Part shown: one piece after another, positions 47,371-59,942 of the stretch | Layout: every line of letters starts with the position of its first letter | Numbering within the stretch: the stretch's first letter is position 1 | NCBI GenBank assembly: GCA_024449915.1 | Contig: JAMZAV010000354.1 | Location: 1 to 64,000, forward strand | Length of the DNA: 64,000 bases | Direction: 5' to 3' | Source of the DNA: Sweltsa coloradensis | Taxonomy: Eukaryota; Arthropoda; Insecta; Plecoptera; Chloroperlidae | Notes under the pieces: generated by a model | Database searches by the model: none | Seen by the model: only the letters and a program-made list of their open reading frames with translations | What the model was told of the DNA's origin: nothing | Made by a program: the position numbers and the translations under genes

Positions 47371-49124
47371 CAGAGGGTGACTGCGGGAATGGCCGAAGAT
47401 CTAGGTACCTACGTAGCAGAGAACACTATTACAAGTGAGTATACATATTGGTTGATTTATCATTCACTCATTCCAACATGGTGGCCAATGGACTTTTGCT
47501 GATCCTACTATTTTTCAGGCGTTAACGAGTGCAATCAAGGGTGAAAATGTTTAAAAGTGAAAGACAATTGGACGTTAGTTTGAAGAACTAAGCAAACAAA
47601 CAAAACAACCTTTGGTGAGTTATTCTGATACTCAAAGTCTGATTGAATCTAACTGGCCAAAAGACTTCCATAATACAACAAGTGTATCTTTTCAGGCATA
47701 AACGTGTGCAATTCAAAGTGAAAATGTCAAGCAACAGACAATTGGCAACTTGAACACCTTAGCAAATACACAACCATGACTGTGTGAGTTAATCTGATAC
47801 TCAAAATTGTTCTCATCTACCTTATCAGCTGGCCCAAAGACTCTCCCTAATGAGCGCAAAATTCAGAGTGAAAATGTTAAAAAACAAAAGACAATTTGCG
47901 GCGAATTTGAACAACGAAGCAAATAAGCAACCATGGGTGAGTTATTCTGATACCTACTCAATTTCTGTTTATAAACTCTAAACTCAATTCAAGGGTTAAG
48001 TTGAATATGATTTGACACGAGGGAAAGAATAGAGCTGGTCCCATAAAACAGCCAGAAAATCTGGGTACATCACATAATCACCAGCTGGCCTGATAACTGT
48101 AGCTAATTAGATTGCACTTTCTAGCAAACCCTGAGTAACTTTATTAATATGTAGGTCATGTGTACATATTATTATAATGTTGTGTTTTTCCTAAATTTAC
48201 ATTTCTTTCCTGCATTTTAACCAACAGCAAGTCAGCAACCGAACGGAATATAAAAACAGAAGAATGAAAAAAACGATAAATCCAGTAACTTGCATGGGCT
48301 GCTTTTTGGTAATATTAAAATTCCTGTGTTCCCACATACTAGAACACAACTTAGTGAGTATAACATAGCTATAAGAGATAATATTAAGTGTGAAATATCT
48401 TAAGTAGTTAGCTCAATCACTCATCTCATTCATCACCCGCGTCACCCGCCCGGTGGAGAACCGATGCCCTGCTAGGTGCCTACTTTGCTGACGGCTGGGG
48501 AAGGTGCCCTCTAGAAGATGCGGACGTCAGCGGGAGGCGGGAGGGACGGGGACCCAGGTGCTCGAGGGGCATGGTCGGTAGCCACTTACACAGCCCGGGA
48601 AGCTACGTCACTGTCGAAGTTGAGATAATTAATTAATTTATTGTATTACTGCCCAGAGGGCAGAAGGCTAATGCAGGGCAAGTGTGCCCTTTGTAGCTAA
48701 CACAGTGTTGACTTGACATCAAGTAGAATCTCTCGCGTATCGTATTGTATCGCCGGGTTGTGTACGTCGGCTAAAACAGGTTGTGTGACACGTTTGCAGG
48801 GCGAGCGAGAGGCTGAGGGCTCTGCACAGTAGTTAGTGTACCTAGTGGTGCAAACTAATAAAAGCCTAGTCAGCGATGGCCCGGTTAAGTCTGGGGAAGT
48901 TGAGCGACGGCTTATTTTCTCCGCCTTTCTAAAGTTGAAGCGCAGCCCCGACGGCCGACCTGAGATGGTGTAACCAGAGGGTGACTGCGGGAATGGCCGA
49001 AGATCTAGGTATCTACGTAGCAGAGAACACTATTAACAAGTGAGTATAAAATTGTTTGATAAATCATTCATTCATCACAATATGTCGACCAAAAGACTCT
49101 TCCCTGAACCAAATATATTTTCAG

Positions 49125-49346
49125 GCATTAACGTATGATATTCAGAGTGAAAATGTCAAGCAAAAGACAATTGGCTGGTAGTTTGAACAACGTAGCAAAC
49201 AAACAACCCTGGGTGAGCTCTTACTCTAAATCAATTCTAATCCATCTTACCTTTAATCAAAAGACCTTTACCCGATCCAACTATATTTTCAGGCGTTTTT
49301 TAGCACAACCACCGTCCACCACACCACCACCACGCACCAGTACAGG
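49125..49346 (+). CDS. Terminal module exons of the array (joined frame disrupted)
   Basis: Exon 49125-49212 contains an ATG at 49135 and reads MIFRVKMSSKRQLAGSLNNV then ANKQPW up to GTGAG. Exon 49293-49346 follows TATATTTTCAG and encodes 18 codons rich in Thr and His (AFFSTTTVHHTTTTHQYR) up to GTAAAA. If exon 48993-49039 is spliced in front, a TAA appears two codons into 49125-49212, so either this module starts at 49135 or it is decayed. A last exon ending in AATAAATAAA (49511-49520) is plausible after CACAAG at 49405. Confidence 0.3.
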
Positions 49347-49510
49347 GTAAAAATTGGTAGCGAAAGAAATTCATTGCTGTATTATCTATTGGTAAATTAC
49401 ACAAGTACTGACTACGGAGCCAACAACACCAACAGAGCCGCAAACATCGGAGGGACCTGCAAGGTTTCATAGAACCAAACTAGAAACCGGTAACAAATGA
49501 TGATAAAACA

Positions 49511-49520
49511 AATAAATAAA
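49511..49520 (+). terminator. Candidate polyadenylation signals after the module array
   Basis: Two overlapping AATAAA words lie downstream of the last module exon. Confidence 0.35.
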
Positions 49521-49878
49521 TCTGTAATGTTACAAGCCTTAGGCATTAATGTAAAGAACTGTTTGTGCTGCCGTTAACAGCACGCCGGTGGTCCAAGAGC
49601 AAGACTACACAGATATTGACGCAATACTAGCCCCTAATGGCTAATAGCCCCAGTTGCACCCAACGTTTTTAGCTTTATAATTTTAAATAGGCCTCGGTTG
49701 CGGCCTAGGCCTATATTCGCATAAATAAAATACGTTAGATAGCCAATATATTCAGAAAGTAGTTACAGGTAGGCCTATTCCCTCTCTCTCTTCCTTTCAA
49801 ATCTTTAGAATAATGCTGGGAAGGCCTACTCATCAGGCACTTACTATTCTACTTCAGCTTGCATGCAGCCAGGCATAC

Positions 49879-50034
49879 CTGTCAAGAACTGCGAGACGGT
49901 GCTGCTAAAGATGTCCGCATCGAGGAACTGAACGCGTTGCCCCGGATTCCGGTCCACACGTCGTGATCGATTGAAGTGCTCAGGAAGTTTAACTGCGAGA
50001 TCCACGCTGCGAGTCGAGTGTCCTCGACTTGTCC
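49879..50034 (-). CDS. Isolated internal coding exon, unknown product (minus)
   Basis: On the minus strand the exon follows GTTTCCAG and ends ACAG before GTATGCC. It is exactly 156 bases, open in one frame and phase 1 at both ends (a symmetric exon). The encoded 51 residues (for example VDLAVKLPEHFNRSRRVDRN and QRVQFLDADIFSSTVSQFLT) have coding-like codon use, clearly different from the AT-rich flanks. No partner exon could be tied to it; a candidate donor at 51976 on the same strand does not match in phase. I do not recognise the family. Its strand is opposite to the array just to its left. Confidence 0.5.
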
Positions 50035-50047
50035 CTGGAAACATCAT

Positions 50048-52794
50048 CAGAGGTAGGTAATTATACCACGGTTTTAGGGAAGCAAGTTGAGCTTGAGAGA
50101 AGTTTATTTTACATGGAAATTATCTTTTTATTTTCAGCTTATTACCATCCAACAAGTAGCAGCTTGGACGGAGGCCTACATCTAATTTTGAGTTGTGAAT
50201 GTAAGGGATGTAGGCCTACTGCCGATTGTGGGGGTGGGAGTCATTAGAGGGAAGAAGAAGGGAGGTTAGGTTGTGCAATATGTACAGGGTGGTTAGGGGA
50301 AGTAGGGGGCACGGGGACATCCGCAATTGGCTGCAGAAGGGGCTTTACAGGGGTAGGGGGATCATTCATGGAAGTTCTAGCGGAAAGTAGTAAGAACGGA
50401 TCTGGGTCGGTATGGTTTCTTGGAAAGGACTGTTAGGGAGTGGACTTATCTGGGGATGTTGTAGCTAGTGGGTCTTTTTTTTTAGATTGTTTTTAGGGGA
50501 GGACAGTAATTAGTTCTGGGGGGAGCGAGTCGTTGCCACCGGGCGGAAGGGCCCATTTGTAACCGTTAGGAATTGTTATGTTTAGGGTTGCCAACCGGCC
50601 GGTTTTTGACCGGCACGCCGGTTTTTTACCCACTTGGCCGGTTGCCGGTCAGTCCCTTCGACCGGCAATAGTGTTGCCGGTTTTTTACGTAAATAACCCA
50701 TTATACTAAAAACATTACTAAATATAGGGCCTACACAAAAAACTAAAATAAATATTTAAAAACCATCCTAATCATTGTTTCCCAAATCCCACTTAATTAG
50801 TAAACATTGCTCTTCTCCACTTCCCCTTGACCTTCCCCGCCAACCCCCTCACCAGACAGCGAACAAGGCAGTAGGCTGGCCAAAGACTGCCACACTGCAC
50901 TGCAGTCCACTATCAATGCCGTTTATACGGGAAGTTTGTGCACGAATTCGACGATGAAATTGACTCTCCGCGAAAAAATAAAGTACAACAAGACTCTCCT
51001 TCAAGCAGCAAGATCAACTGCTAAATACTCATTCACGATTAAGAAGTAAACTTGTTAATTGATCATAATTCCTTTAAATCTGTTAATGCTGTTTACGTAG
51101 TCTAATTTACTGCTTTGAGAATCGTGACATGACAAATTGAAATTAAGACAAAAAAATTATTCGTGGTTTATTTGGAATTTATTATCCTTAGGCCTAAATT
51201 ACTTATGAATAAAAATATGCCTATTGCCTACTCGAATTATGAATACTCGGCATATCAGCGGATGTAATATTATAATCTATTACCTCAGTGACTTTTTCAT
51301 TTTTGGTGGTTTTCCAGTTTTGAGTGCACAAAAACTACATTGTTTTGGTATATCATCCAGCCCACTACTTTATTCGAAAACGCACCAAATGCAATCTAAA
51401 AAGCTAAATTTCAAAATTTTTGCCTGCAGCGCTATAGTTGGGGGGCTCTGCCCCCCAAACTCCCCCGTGCTTGGTCCCTTCCCCACGAATTTACATGGAA
51501 GGCCGGTTTTTCCCGTGATCAGAGTTGGCAACCCTAGTTATGTTATGTTAATCAGAGGATTAAGAGTTTATCAAATTCAATTTAAAAGTTTTATATCTTG
51601 TCAATGGGTGTGAGCACAAAAAAAAACTTGCCTTGATAGGTATGAACTTTCTAAAACTAGGCTAGGCCTACCTTACAACGTTTTAGGTTCTACGTTTGTG
51701 GCCCAAAACAAACTTAGGCTACAAACAAACTCAGAGTAGGCCTAGTACTACTTTAGGCTAGAGAGGCTATTTGTAAAGGAATAGGCAGAGGCCTATCCCT
51801 GCAGAGAATGAATAGGCCTAAGAGTAACTTTAAAATGTTTAAAAAACTAGGCCTACATGCTCATGTTTAAGCTTTCTTTTCCCCAGAACTTGTTAGGTGG
51901 GGTAGGTAGATAGGCCCTACTCTACCTAGACCTACTCTACCTAGGCCTACCAATAATAGTGTGTTATTTTCTCACCCAGGCACCAGTAAACACTAAGTTG
52001 GGAACGACAGTGCGAACTTCTGAACAATTGTAAGATCTGCACATTAGTATTTGGGGTACCGGTACTGGACAAAAGATGTCCAAGAAAATGGTTGGCTTCT
52101 GATCCAAATCATGACAAACTTTTTCCGCATCGTAACCTACCGCAGGGACAACAAAGGACGCGTGACACAAACCAAGAACATCATGAAGACATCATGGACT
52201 TAGCGGACTGAAATAATACAATAACTATTGTGTCAAATGATATTAGCTTAACTCTTCTTGGCTAGGTCCAAGATCAGGTAGGGAAACTAGGGAGAAGTTG
52301 TTTATAAATAATGTAGCCTAAGGTAGTTAGGCCTATGTTTAATAGGCTTTATTGTATTAGATTAGATTTGATTTTAAAATTATGTATATTCAATAAATGA
52401 CTTGTCTTAGTTCATGTTGAAAACACTGGTACAAAATCTTTTAATCCATAGGATACACCTCGGCTTAGATTAGGGCCTAAATTTATTTAATATTTCATAA
52501 ATACCGGTATGCATTAGGCTATAATAGTGGACATGAAAAAAAAACTACTAAACCTTTAGGCCTGGCCTTGGTATAATGTTGGCAATTTTCAGAAAATTTT
52601 CCAAAAAAACTAATAAATCAGTGTTATCAACTTGATGTTGTTCGTCCTTAAAAAATGGGTTTTAAATTAACATAAACTTACTGGTAATGTGCCTGTATTG
52701 AAAAGCGACTCCTGACACTCAAGTATTACCATTACTAAAATACTTAGGTACCGGTACCTATTGTAAATAAATATAACAACATCTAGGCCTATTC
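50048..52794. other. Unassigned sequence
   Basis: No supportable gene. A CCGGCC-rich tract recurs at 50591-50680 (several GGCCGGTT words) and near 51500. The loose hairpin GTTGGGGGGCTCTGCCCCCC lies at about 51437-51470, and a TAGGCC-rich zone at 51655-51955. A minus-strand open frame at 51976-52170 ends at a good donor (GTGAGA) but lacks an acceptor. Confidence 0.35.
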
Positions 52795-53023
52795 AACGAT
52801 TCTGGCGTTGATCCGCGGGTGTTCGCACTGTCCATACCACTGATTGCTATTATTTCCTATTAAAAATATCGATCTTTGGTTGGTTATCGCTCACTCGTCG
52901 ATTGCGTCTGAGCCTACAGGGTTGGCTTGGTCGCTTTGATTTACTGTCCCCCACTGAAAATCAGTTATATAACTGAGTGGGTTGACTCTAAATACAATTT
53001 ATTTATTTATTTATTTTAAGGTA
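52795..53023 (+). mobile_element. SINE family B body with (TTTA)n tail (plus)
   Basis: It aligns base for base in order with the reverse complement of 34957-35150, ending CCCCACTGAAAATCAG, AACTGAGTGGGTTGACTC, TAAATAC and (TTTA)n. The tRNA-like head is missing, so it is 5'-truncated. Confidence 0.7.
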
Positions 53024-53162
53024 GGGCCTATTGGAAGACAAAATTTTCAATTTGCCAACACTACCTAGGTTAACATTTCTATTATTTAAAACAAATAAAT
53101 GACTTTCACCGGAAAAGGAGTTTTATTTGTTATCAAATCCAATCACAAAACATAAAGAATAG

Positions 53163-53245
53163 AACGTAAAAAAGAAACTCGACAGGGATTTGAACCAACA
53201 AACTCTAGCACAGAAACACGCTACCATCCTGCCACACCGCACTGT
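53163..53245 (-). repeat. tRNA-like promoter segment, probable SINE head (minus)
   Basis: On the minus strand an A-box TGGCAGGATGGTAG (53234-53221) and a B-box GGTTCAAATCC (53196-53186) are correctly spaced. No pairing acceptor stem can be formed, so this is not called a functional tRNA. Confidence 0.45.
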
Positions 53246-53557
53246 GATAATAAGCCACAGCCCTAAACATGTTTGGTTATTATTAACGAGTTGAACGTAA
53301 GAATAATTTCTAGCATTTCTTGCATTCTTACATTTGAAGTTTGAACGTAAGAATATAGGCCTACTACACGGCGTAGATACAATGCCAAACTCATGGATAA
53401 ATTTATGCTTCTTTGCTTCACTTTACAACCTGCTGCCTAATGTAGAGAGGAAGCTACCGGTATGCTTAGGCCTGTCCCACAGTCAAAAGTTTTAAAAAGT
53501 AGTGCCTTGATACATTCAATTCAACTCAATTTTATTCAGGCCCATATGCATGCAATA

Positions 53558-55867
53558 GGCCTCCGAAGTAGCCGCGCGCCGCGCCACCGTCGATCCCTGG
53601 CGGCACCCGAGAGGAGTTTAGAAGGTGACACGATTTGAAAATGGCTGGTGTAAACCATAGGATCGTGCTACATTGATGCACATAAATATTACTTTGCGCA
53701 CTTTATTAGTGGTTTGTTGGAAAAGGGGAGCTGCTATACGAACATTAACACTTAAATAAAGGAAAATAATGTAGATTTGTACGAAAAGAATAGTAGCGTT
53801 ATTACTTCTTAACTTGTTGTACTTTCCCGCCAAGGTGGCAAGAATGCGGCAAGTGCACGGTACGCTCTTTAACCCAGGACCAAAATCATTATGATATTAT
53901 TAAAATTATTGAATAAATAATGCATAGATCCTTATCAATAATAACACATACAAAATTACACGATTCTAAATATAAAGGAACAAATAAGACGACTGATACA
54001 GTGTGAAAAGAAATGTTCGAGCAGGCCTACAATTAGATGCATGAATAATATTTGCAGATGGCTATTCTGATTTTTGAAGGAGATTTGGTTCATTACTTTT
54101 CATAGATCATGGACGTCGCCTGCCAATAACTTATTTTTATGTAAGAACGACATTGCCTCTTATTTATTTTCTACTGTTTACGATACATACTTAAAATGTC
54201 ATGCCAACATAATCAAATAAAAGTAATGGCAACCGCAATTATGACACCACAAGATTTGGTTCCATATTATTATAACATTCACAAAATAACAACAAAAAAA
54301 TCAGTACTTTTTTATATAACTTATATTTTAATTCAATAATAAGTACGGGATGCAGGTCATACAACACTCGAGACTTCATACAGGAGGTTGTCGGAACAAA
54401 AACCGTCACCAGCAATCCTAACGAAAAGTTTTGTTTTGTCAATATGATGAATGCTAGGTAATGAGTTCACTTAAATTAATTGCTCTAGTCTTTGGACATT
54501 CCTTTCTCAAGGATGACGTTAAATTGGGGTAGGACAAGTTGCCGCCCCCTCCCCCTATCGAATTTCAAGTAAGAAATAATGTACACTACAATACATTGCT
54601 TGTACAGTACATTGTGCAAGTTTGTGCACAAAAGAGTTAACTTATTTCAAGAGATATACTCAAATTAATTCGGGGGGGGGGGGGGGGGGGGGGTGCTATC
54701 TTGAAGGAGTCAACCCATATAGTTAATTTGATACCGTTTCAATAGTGGACATTAATGCATCGTTTGTTTGTAAACACAAACATTCATTAATGTTAAAGTA
54801 TTTTCAAAGATATACTCAAATTACTTGATGAAACACTCACAAATCTTTTGTAATACATTTCAATTGTGATCATATTTAGTGCAATGTTAGTGAATATTTT
54901 GCTTATAGGCTAATAGTATCTAGGCTACTATCTTTATAATGCACTAAATTTTGTGATTTTACTAATCAAATTTAAGGGTGAACATTAGTGCATAATTAAC
55001 CTAAGTTAGGCCTAATGGAATGCTGAAAAAATGTCTTTTGTGCACACTTCATAAACATAAATTACTTCTTATGGCGTAACAGAAGGGTGGAAGGGGGTTA
55101 TTATGGGGGGGAGGGTGGTTATGAACTTATGAGCACGGCTATGTTATTGGTGTCACTCAAAAATGCTAATTTTTTTAACCCATAAAAAACGTAAGTTTAA
55201 CTTATAACTATTGCTTATGTCAGTAAAATGGGGGGGGGGGGTATTAGAGTCGCCCCACCCATGTGTAGGTATGTGTAATGTATGTAGGCCTATCTGGACA
55301 TTATGTCCACTGTCCAGTCTAAATTATGTTAATTTGTTATGCCAATAATGCTTTGCATGCCATGATCTCTAATTATTATTGTCGATGAAGGTTTTAGTGT
55401 ATTGTTTATGAATCATGACTTGCGATTTTAGACCTACGTGTAGGCCTAGCTGAAATCCAAGGTAATTCACTAAAATAATGTAGCCTAATTATAATTTGAC
55501 TATAAATTTATAACTCAGGGCATGTCTGTACTTTTATCAAACGCCTAGTAGAATAGTGGTATCCCTGTAGGCCCTTTATTAAAAATAAAGTTTACTCCAG
55601 TCTTCTAAACCCGTCTACTTCATCTGTTAATTCGAAGACCAGTTGATAAATGCTAGGGTTTTGCTTGCTCACGTATCAGTCACCACATCTAACAACACAA
55701 CAAATACATCTACTTGCTAGTTGTACCACCTTGTACAAAGCTAGCGATTAATTTGTTGCCTCGCGCGTTTAAATCCGTATCTTTACCAGCCATTTCCCGT
55801 AGCACGCGTCACTTCCCAGTTGACACACTTCTGCCGCTAGGGCTGCGCACAGTCTACTTCGGAGGCC
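53558..55867 (-). mobile_element. 2.3 kb inverted-repeat DNA element, copy 2
   Basis: It is the reverse-oriented sibling of 11363-13435, with ends GGCCTCCGAAGTAG and CTACTTCGGAGGCC. It carries about 240 bases (54098-54337) absent from copy 1. Its homopolymers differ: G22 at 54672-54693 against C14 in copy 1, and G12 at 55230-55241 against C20. TA precedes the left end (53556-53557), but AA follows the right end, so the target duplication is imperfect. No transposase frame is visible. Confidence 0.75.
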
Positions 55868-56058
55868 AATTGGCAATATGCAATTGCAATATGCAATTTT
55901 GGCAAATTGGCGAAGGTGACGTTTCACAACGAGCGGAGCGACAAGTCTGCAAGCTCCAGCATCACTGCAATAATATACAAGTAAGCCTAGGCTACAGGTT
56001 ATACAGTTCAGTTCAGTTCTTTATGGTAGGCCTACATAGGTAGGGATGTGTGATAACA

Positions 56059-56817
56059 CTAGGAAAACGCTTAAGTCCCGCCGCGTTGTTGGATGAGCGT
56101 AATTGGTGCATTGAGCTGCCATGTGTTTGCGGATTTTCTGTTGTTCTGTGAAAAAATCAGAAACCTTGTTGAAATTTTTTTTAAATTAAATCAAAATTAA
56201 GTTAAAAATTAACTTTTTTTTTTAATTAATCGTAATTTTTAAAAAACGAAAAAAATCGTAATATTGATATTTTCATAAGAATAATTATTCGATTACGCAC
56301 AATTTTACACGAATATATAGCCTAATTCTTAAAATTAAGGTTCTGTGAAAAAATCATTATAATCGGATAAAGCATACAGTAGGTGTTATAAGCCTGCAGA
56401 AGAAATTAAAAAAAATCGTAAAATTGCGATTTTCATGAGAAATAATTATTTGATTACGCTCAAATTTCACACGAATATATCAATTCATAAAATTAAGGTT
56501 CTGTGAAAAAATCATTACAATCGAATAAAGCATGTAGGAGTTATAAGTCGAAGAAATATTTTTAAAAATCGAAAAAAATCGTAAAATTGCGATTTTCATG
56601 AGAAATAATTTTCGATTGCGCTCAAAAACGTGGCAGTTCTTAGTTCAGAGATTTCGAAGGCCTCCATAAAATTTCATCCCAATCGGAGTATCGGTTTAGC
56701 CGGAATCGGTTAACAGACAGACAAAATACAGAAAGAAAGAAAAAAAAAAAACATTCCGGATTTTTTTCTCCAGTGTAGTGAAATGGAATCTTCGCTTCGC
56801 TCGCTACGCTCATCCAA
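56059..56817 (-). mobile_element. Helentron-like element, full-length 759 bp (minus)
   Basis: It has the same structure and near-identical ends as 42950-43587: TTGGATGAGCGTAGCGAGCG at the 5' end, then the inner repeat, the AACGC...GCGTT hairpin and TTTTCCTAG with T outside. An internal block (GGTTCTGTGAAAAAATCATT with its surroundings) is present twice. Confidence 0.7.
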
Positions 56818-58390
56818 CTAATACATGGTCAGTAAATTATTAATTCCCAGTAGGGTAAACATTGTCAGTAAAACAATCGCTTACAAAGTAATAGGCCTAC
56901 AATTAAAATTACATTGGAATTAACTTTGGTGCTATCACAGATGGCTATCACGGGAGTGTCTATACGCCAAAGGATTTTTCGTAGAATGATTGGTGAAGCT
57001 ATAGGCCTTACGCCAAAGGATCCTTGTGCGGCCAGGCTACAAGAAGCTGGCCACATAGGGATTTACTGGCAACACTAGCCTATAATGATTGTGCGGGATT
57101 TTTCCTGGGAAAAGTAGGCTAGGTTGGGGGTTTGAGGGAGAGGGTGGCGAGATTAGTACACCACTTTATAGGTTAAATCGGCCATGATACGGAATTATTT
57201 TTGCTGGGAAAAGTAGGTTAGGGGGTTTGGGGGAGTGGTTCAGCGCCGTTTGTTGGGCGTGTGTCAGAAATTGCATGTAATGACGATATTGGTGTGTTTT
57301 TACATTTATTTTTTCTTCTTCAAATTTGCCCAAAATACGGTAAGCTAGGCCTACCGGTGGCGGTATGTTCATAATTAGGGCCTCCGTCCAAGGGACGAAA
57401 TGTTTCAAGGGCCTCAGACTAGGCTAGGCTAGGCCTAGCTAACCCTAGTCTCCGTTCCGCAAGAGGAACTAGGCCTAGGGCTAGGCTAGGCCCTATATCG
57501 TGGTAGGCCTATAGGGCCTAGATCTGGTAACGCGTAGGCCTAGGCTAGGCCTAGGTAGACTATTCCCTGGATAGCCTAGGGCCTAGGTAGGCCTAGGCCC
57601 TACTCTTTCGGTTGGAAATGGCCAACTTTTCCACTGTAGGCCTAGCCTACCCGGTAACGGAAAGGATTTCGGGTGCGCTCTTATCGAAAATATCCTAGAA
57701 CTAGCGCGGCGCACTATAGCCAGCGGAAAGTTCGGCTAACCTAAAGTAAGTAGGCCTTTTGTAACGGAAAGGAATTCGGGTGCGTATGTTTTTCATTGAA
57801 AAAAACAAGTGTTGAAAAGTTGGCCATTCCCAACGCCGGCTTCCACCCACCTGTTAAAATTGGTCGGTTGCCTTCCATCGACGGAGCTCGGAGGTCTAGA
57901 TTGTTATTACAATGAGTAACTGAACACAGATTTAAATAATCAACTATTACATTATTATTTACAGCAGGTAATGATTGAATAACTATTTTAAATAATAAAA
58001 GATTCAGAAATCCCACACCATCCGCCATCTTTAAAGTTTAAAAACAAACGTCTTTTTCACAGCACAGCCCTCTCGAATCTCGACGCGAACAGTGGACTCG
58101 AATTCCCAACTACATGATTTGAATGAAATGGCGCGAAGTTCTTGCAGAGCAGAAGGAAAATAATATAGCATCATGTAGAAAATGATAGAGAGAAGGCTTG
58201 GCAAGATTGTAATAAAGCCAATGATACAACCATTGGTGCCGGTAGGCCTATCGTCATATTTTGTGCATATTATATTTAAATCCGATTTAGTATAATATAT
58301 TATTATACAAGTACCGGTACTATTCTGTTTCCATGTGAGTTGGGTCGGCATTGAGCAATTGAAGTTAGGCCTCTCAATCTTCTTCAATAA
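56818..58390. other. Unassigned sequence with TAGGCC-rich zone
   Basis: No supportable gene. A dense TAGGCC-word tract lies at about 57340-57640. GTAACGGAAAGGATTTCGGG near 57653 recurs near 57762 and indicates a local ~110-base duplication. Confidence 0.4.
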
Positions 58391-59825
58391 TTATTAAATA
58401 AATAAATAAATAAATAGTTCACCTTACAAAACTCATAGTACAATAAAGGAAAGTTTAATATTTAAAGTCAGAAATTATAAAAGTATACCCCAACCAGGGA
58501 ATGTGGGGTCTCCCACATTCCAAGTGGATATTATTAGGGTAAGAATTCACGTACAGGAGTGTTTCCCAACCAACCAAATCGAAATATAAAGGAAGGTTTA
58601 ATTAATAGAGGTTCATGAAATAAATTAATGATAACTTGTATTAAAATTCATACCGGGTCGTGAAAGCCTTTGTTTTGAAATTACTAGTTTAAGGTTTCTT
58701 TCCTTTCTATTTTCGTCGTCTATACTGTGATCACTGACAACTAGCTTCAGTTTTTGGTTAAAATTAGAAGTGAGCAGAGTGAATGTGCTCATGCACATAA
58801 ATATCCAACCCGCTGTTGCAGTTGGCAGCTAGTTTAAAAAATTATATTGCGACCCAAAACTGCAATTGACTCCGATCAGTGACCAACTCGGAGAGGCTGC
58901 AGCTCCAGTGTAATACCCCCTTACTAATTGTTAATAACACGGAGATTGTAAATACATATAATCAGGTATAAGTAACAACAGTAATGAGGGTATAGCTTCC
59001 GAATGGCATGAAAACAAACAAAAATTAATACTAGTTGAGTGATTATTTACACCAAATGAATGGACAATAACAAAGATATCTTATGGAGACAAAACTATTT
59101 ATGTGCCGAGGGTCGAACTCCAGCCCTGTCGCGCGATAATCAAGAACACTTTACTCCTATAAGGGAGGCCGAAGCTTGTTATTTCGTTTCATGAACTACT
59201 ACCATGTATATTTTGTTCACAAGATTTCATTTCCAATTTGACTTACTACCTTGAATTACTTATTTTTGGTGCAAGGAAGGTTCCAACACTAGAATGGAAA
59301 ACTGCGTCAAATTCATTCATTCAGTATTGAGTAAGTATTCATCTGTTTCTGACCTAAAACCACACCCAGCAAGTGGCAATGTAATCAACATTTAACATTA
59401 TTTGCCTCTGTTTTAGCCATACGAACACAAAGTTATCATGAGAAATTTGGACATTGATTCGGGTAATTTTATCTAAAATAAAATAATTTGATTTTTTCTA
59501 CTAGATTATCACAAAATTCGTGTAAATATGAAGATTTGTAATTATGTATTCTGGTTTTCAAATACCCCAATGAAAAAAGTTTGAAGAGTTGTAATTGAAG
59601 GAGAAATAACACAGGTTTTCTGAAAGTCCCAATACTTCAAACCTTTTGGATCCTCCAATCCTGGCCAAGTTATTAATTAGCTTCTTGCACATTCTACTCG
59701 AAGGCAACACACTACATAAAAGGAAGTCAAACCCTTACGAAAGCATAATAAACAATATATACAATACATGTTAAAATGCATTGTTGTTGTAATGCTAATA
59801 TTTCAAATATGTACTTAAATGTAGT
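58391..59825. other. Unassigned sequence with a tRNA-like segment
   Basis: On the minus strand near 59165-59105 there is a B-box-like GAGTTCGACCC and a plausible upstream A-box region, but no cloverleaf. No gene is otherwise seen. Confidence 0.35.
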
Positions 59826-59942
59826 TTATTGTAGTTTCTGCATCTATGTAATTAGATTTATTTAGTTGTCCTCCTTTGTAAATCAGTTTTTATAACTGAA
59901 TAGGATAGACGTTAAATAAATAATAAATAAATAAATAATAAA
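59826..59942 (+). mobile_element. SINE-like repeat 3' end, family A (plus)
   Basis: TTTCTGCATCTATGTAATTA, TTAGTTGTCCTCCTTTGTAA, AACTGAATAGGATAGACG and a (TAAA)n tail. It matches 20222-20355 (reverse) and 22038-22118. Confidence 0.65.

Larger units (their letters stand above)
43700..49520 (+). repeat. Array of duplicated multi-exon modules
   Basis: The same set of exon-like blocks recurs. Type 1 (ATGGCCGAAGATCTAGGTAY, ending AACAA then GTGAGTATA): 43777-43823, 45969-46019, 47389-47434, 48993-49039. Type 2 (after TTTTCAG, containing GTGAAAATGT and GACAATTGGC, ending before GTGAGT or GTAAGC): 43910-44000, 46106-46201, 46283-46366, 47519-47614, 47696-47783, 47855-47936, 49125-49212. The last cycle is followed by a different exon (49293-49346) and AATAAATAAA at 49511-49520. 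Two ~1.57 kb units (46363-47933 and 47934 onward) are nearly identical, so part of the array is recent. Confidence 0.7.

Noticed and set aside
51976..52170. Minus-strand coding exon ending at a GTGAGA donor
   Set aside because: No acceptor upstream, and its exit phase does not fit the exon at 49879-50034.
53163..53245. Functional tRNA gene
   Set aside because: Good A- and B-boxes but no closing stem; more likely a SINE head.
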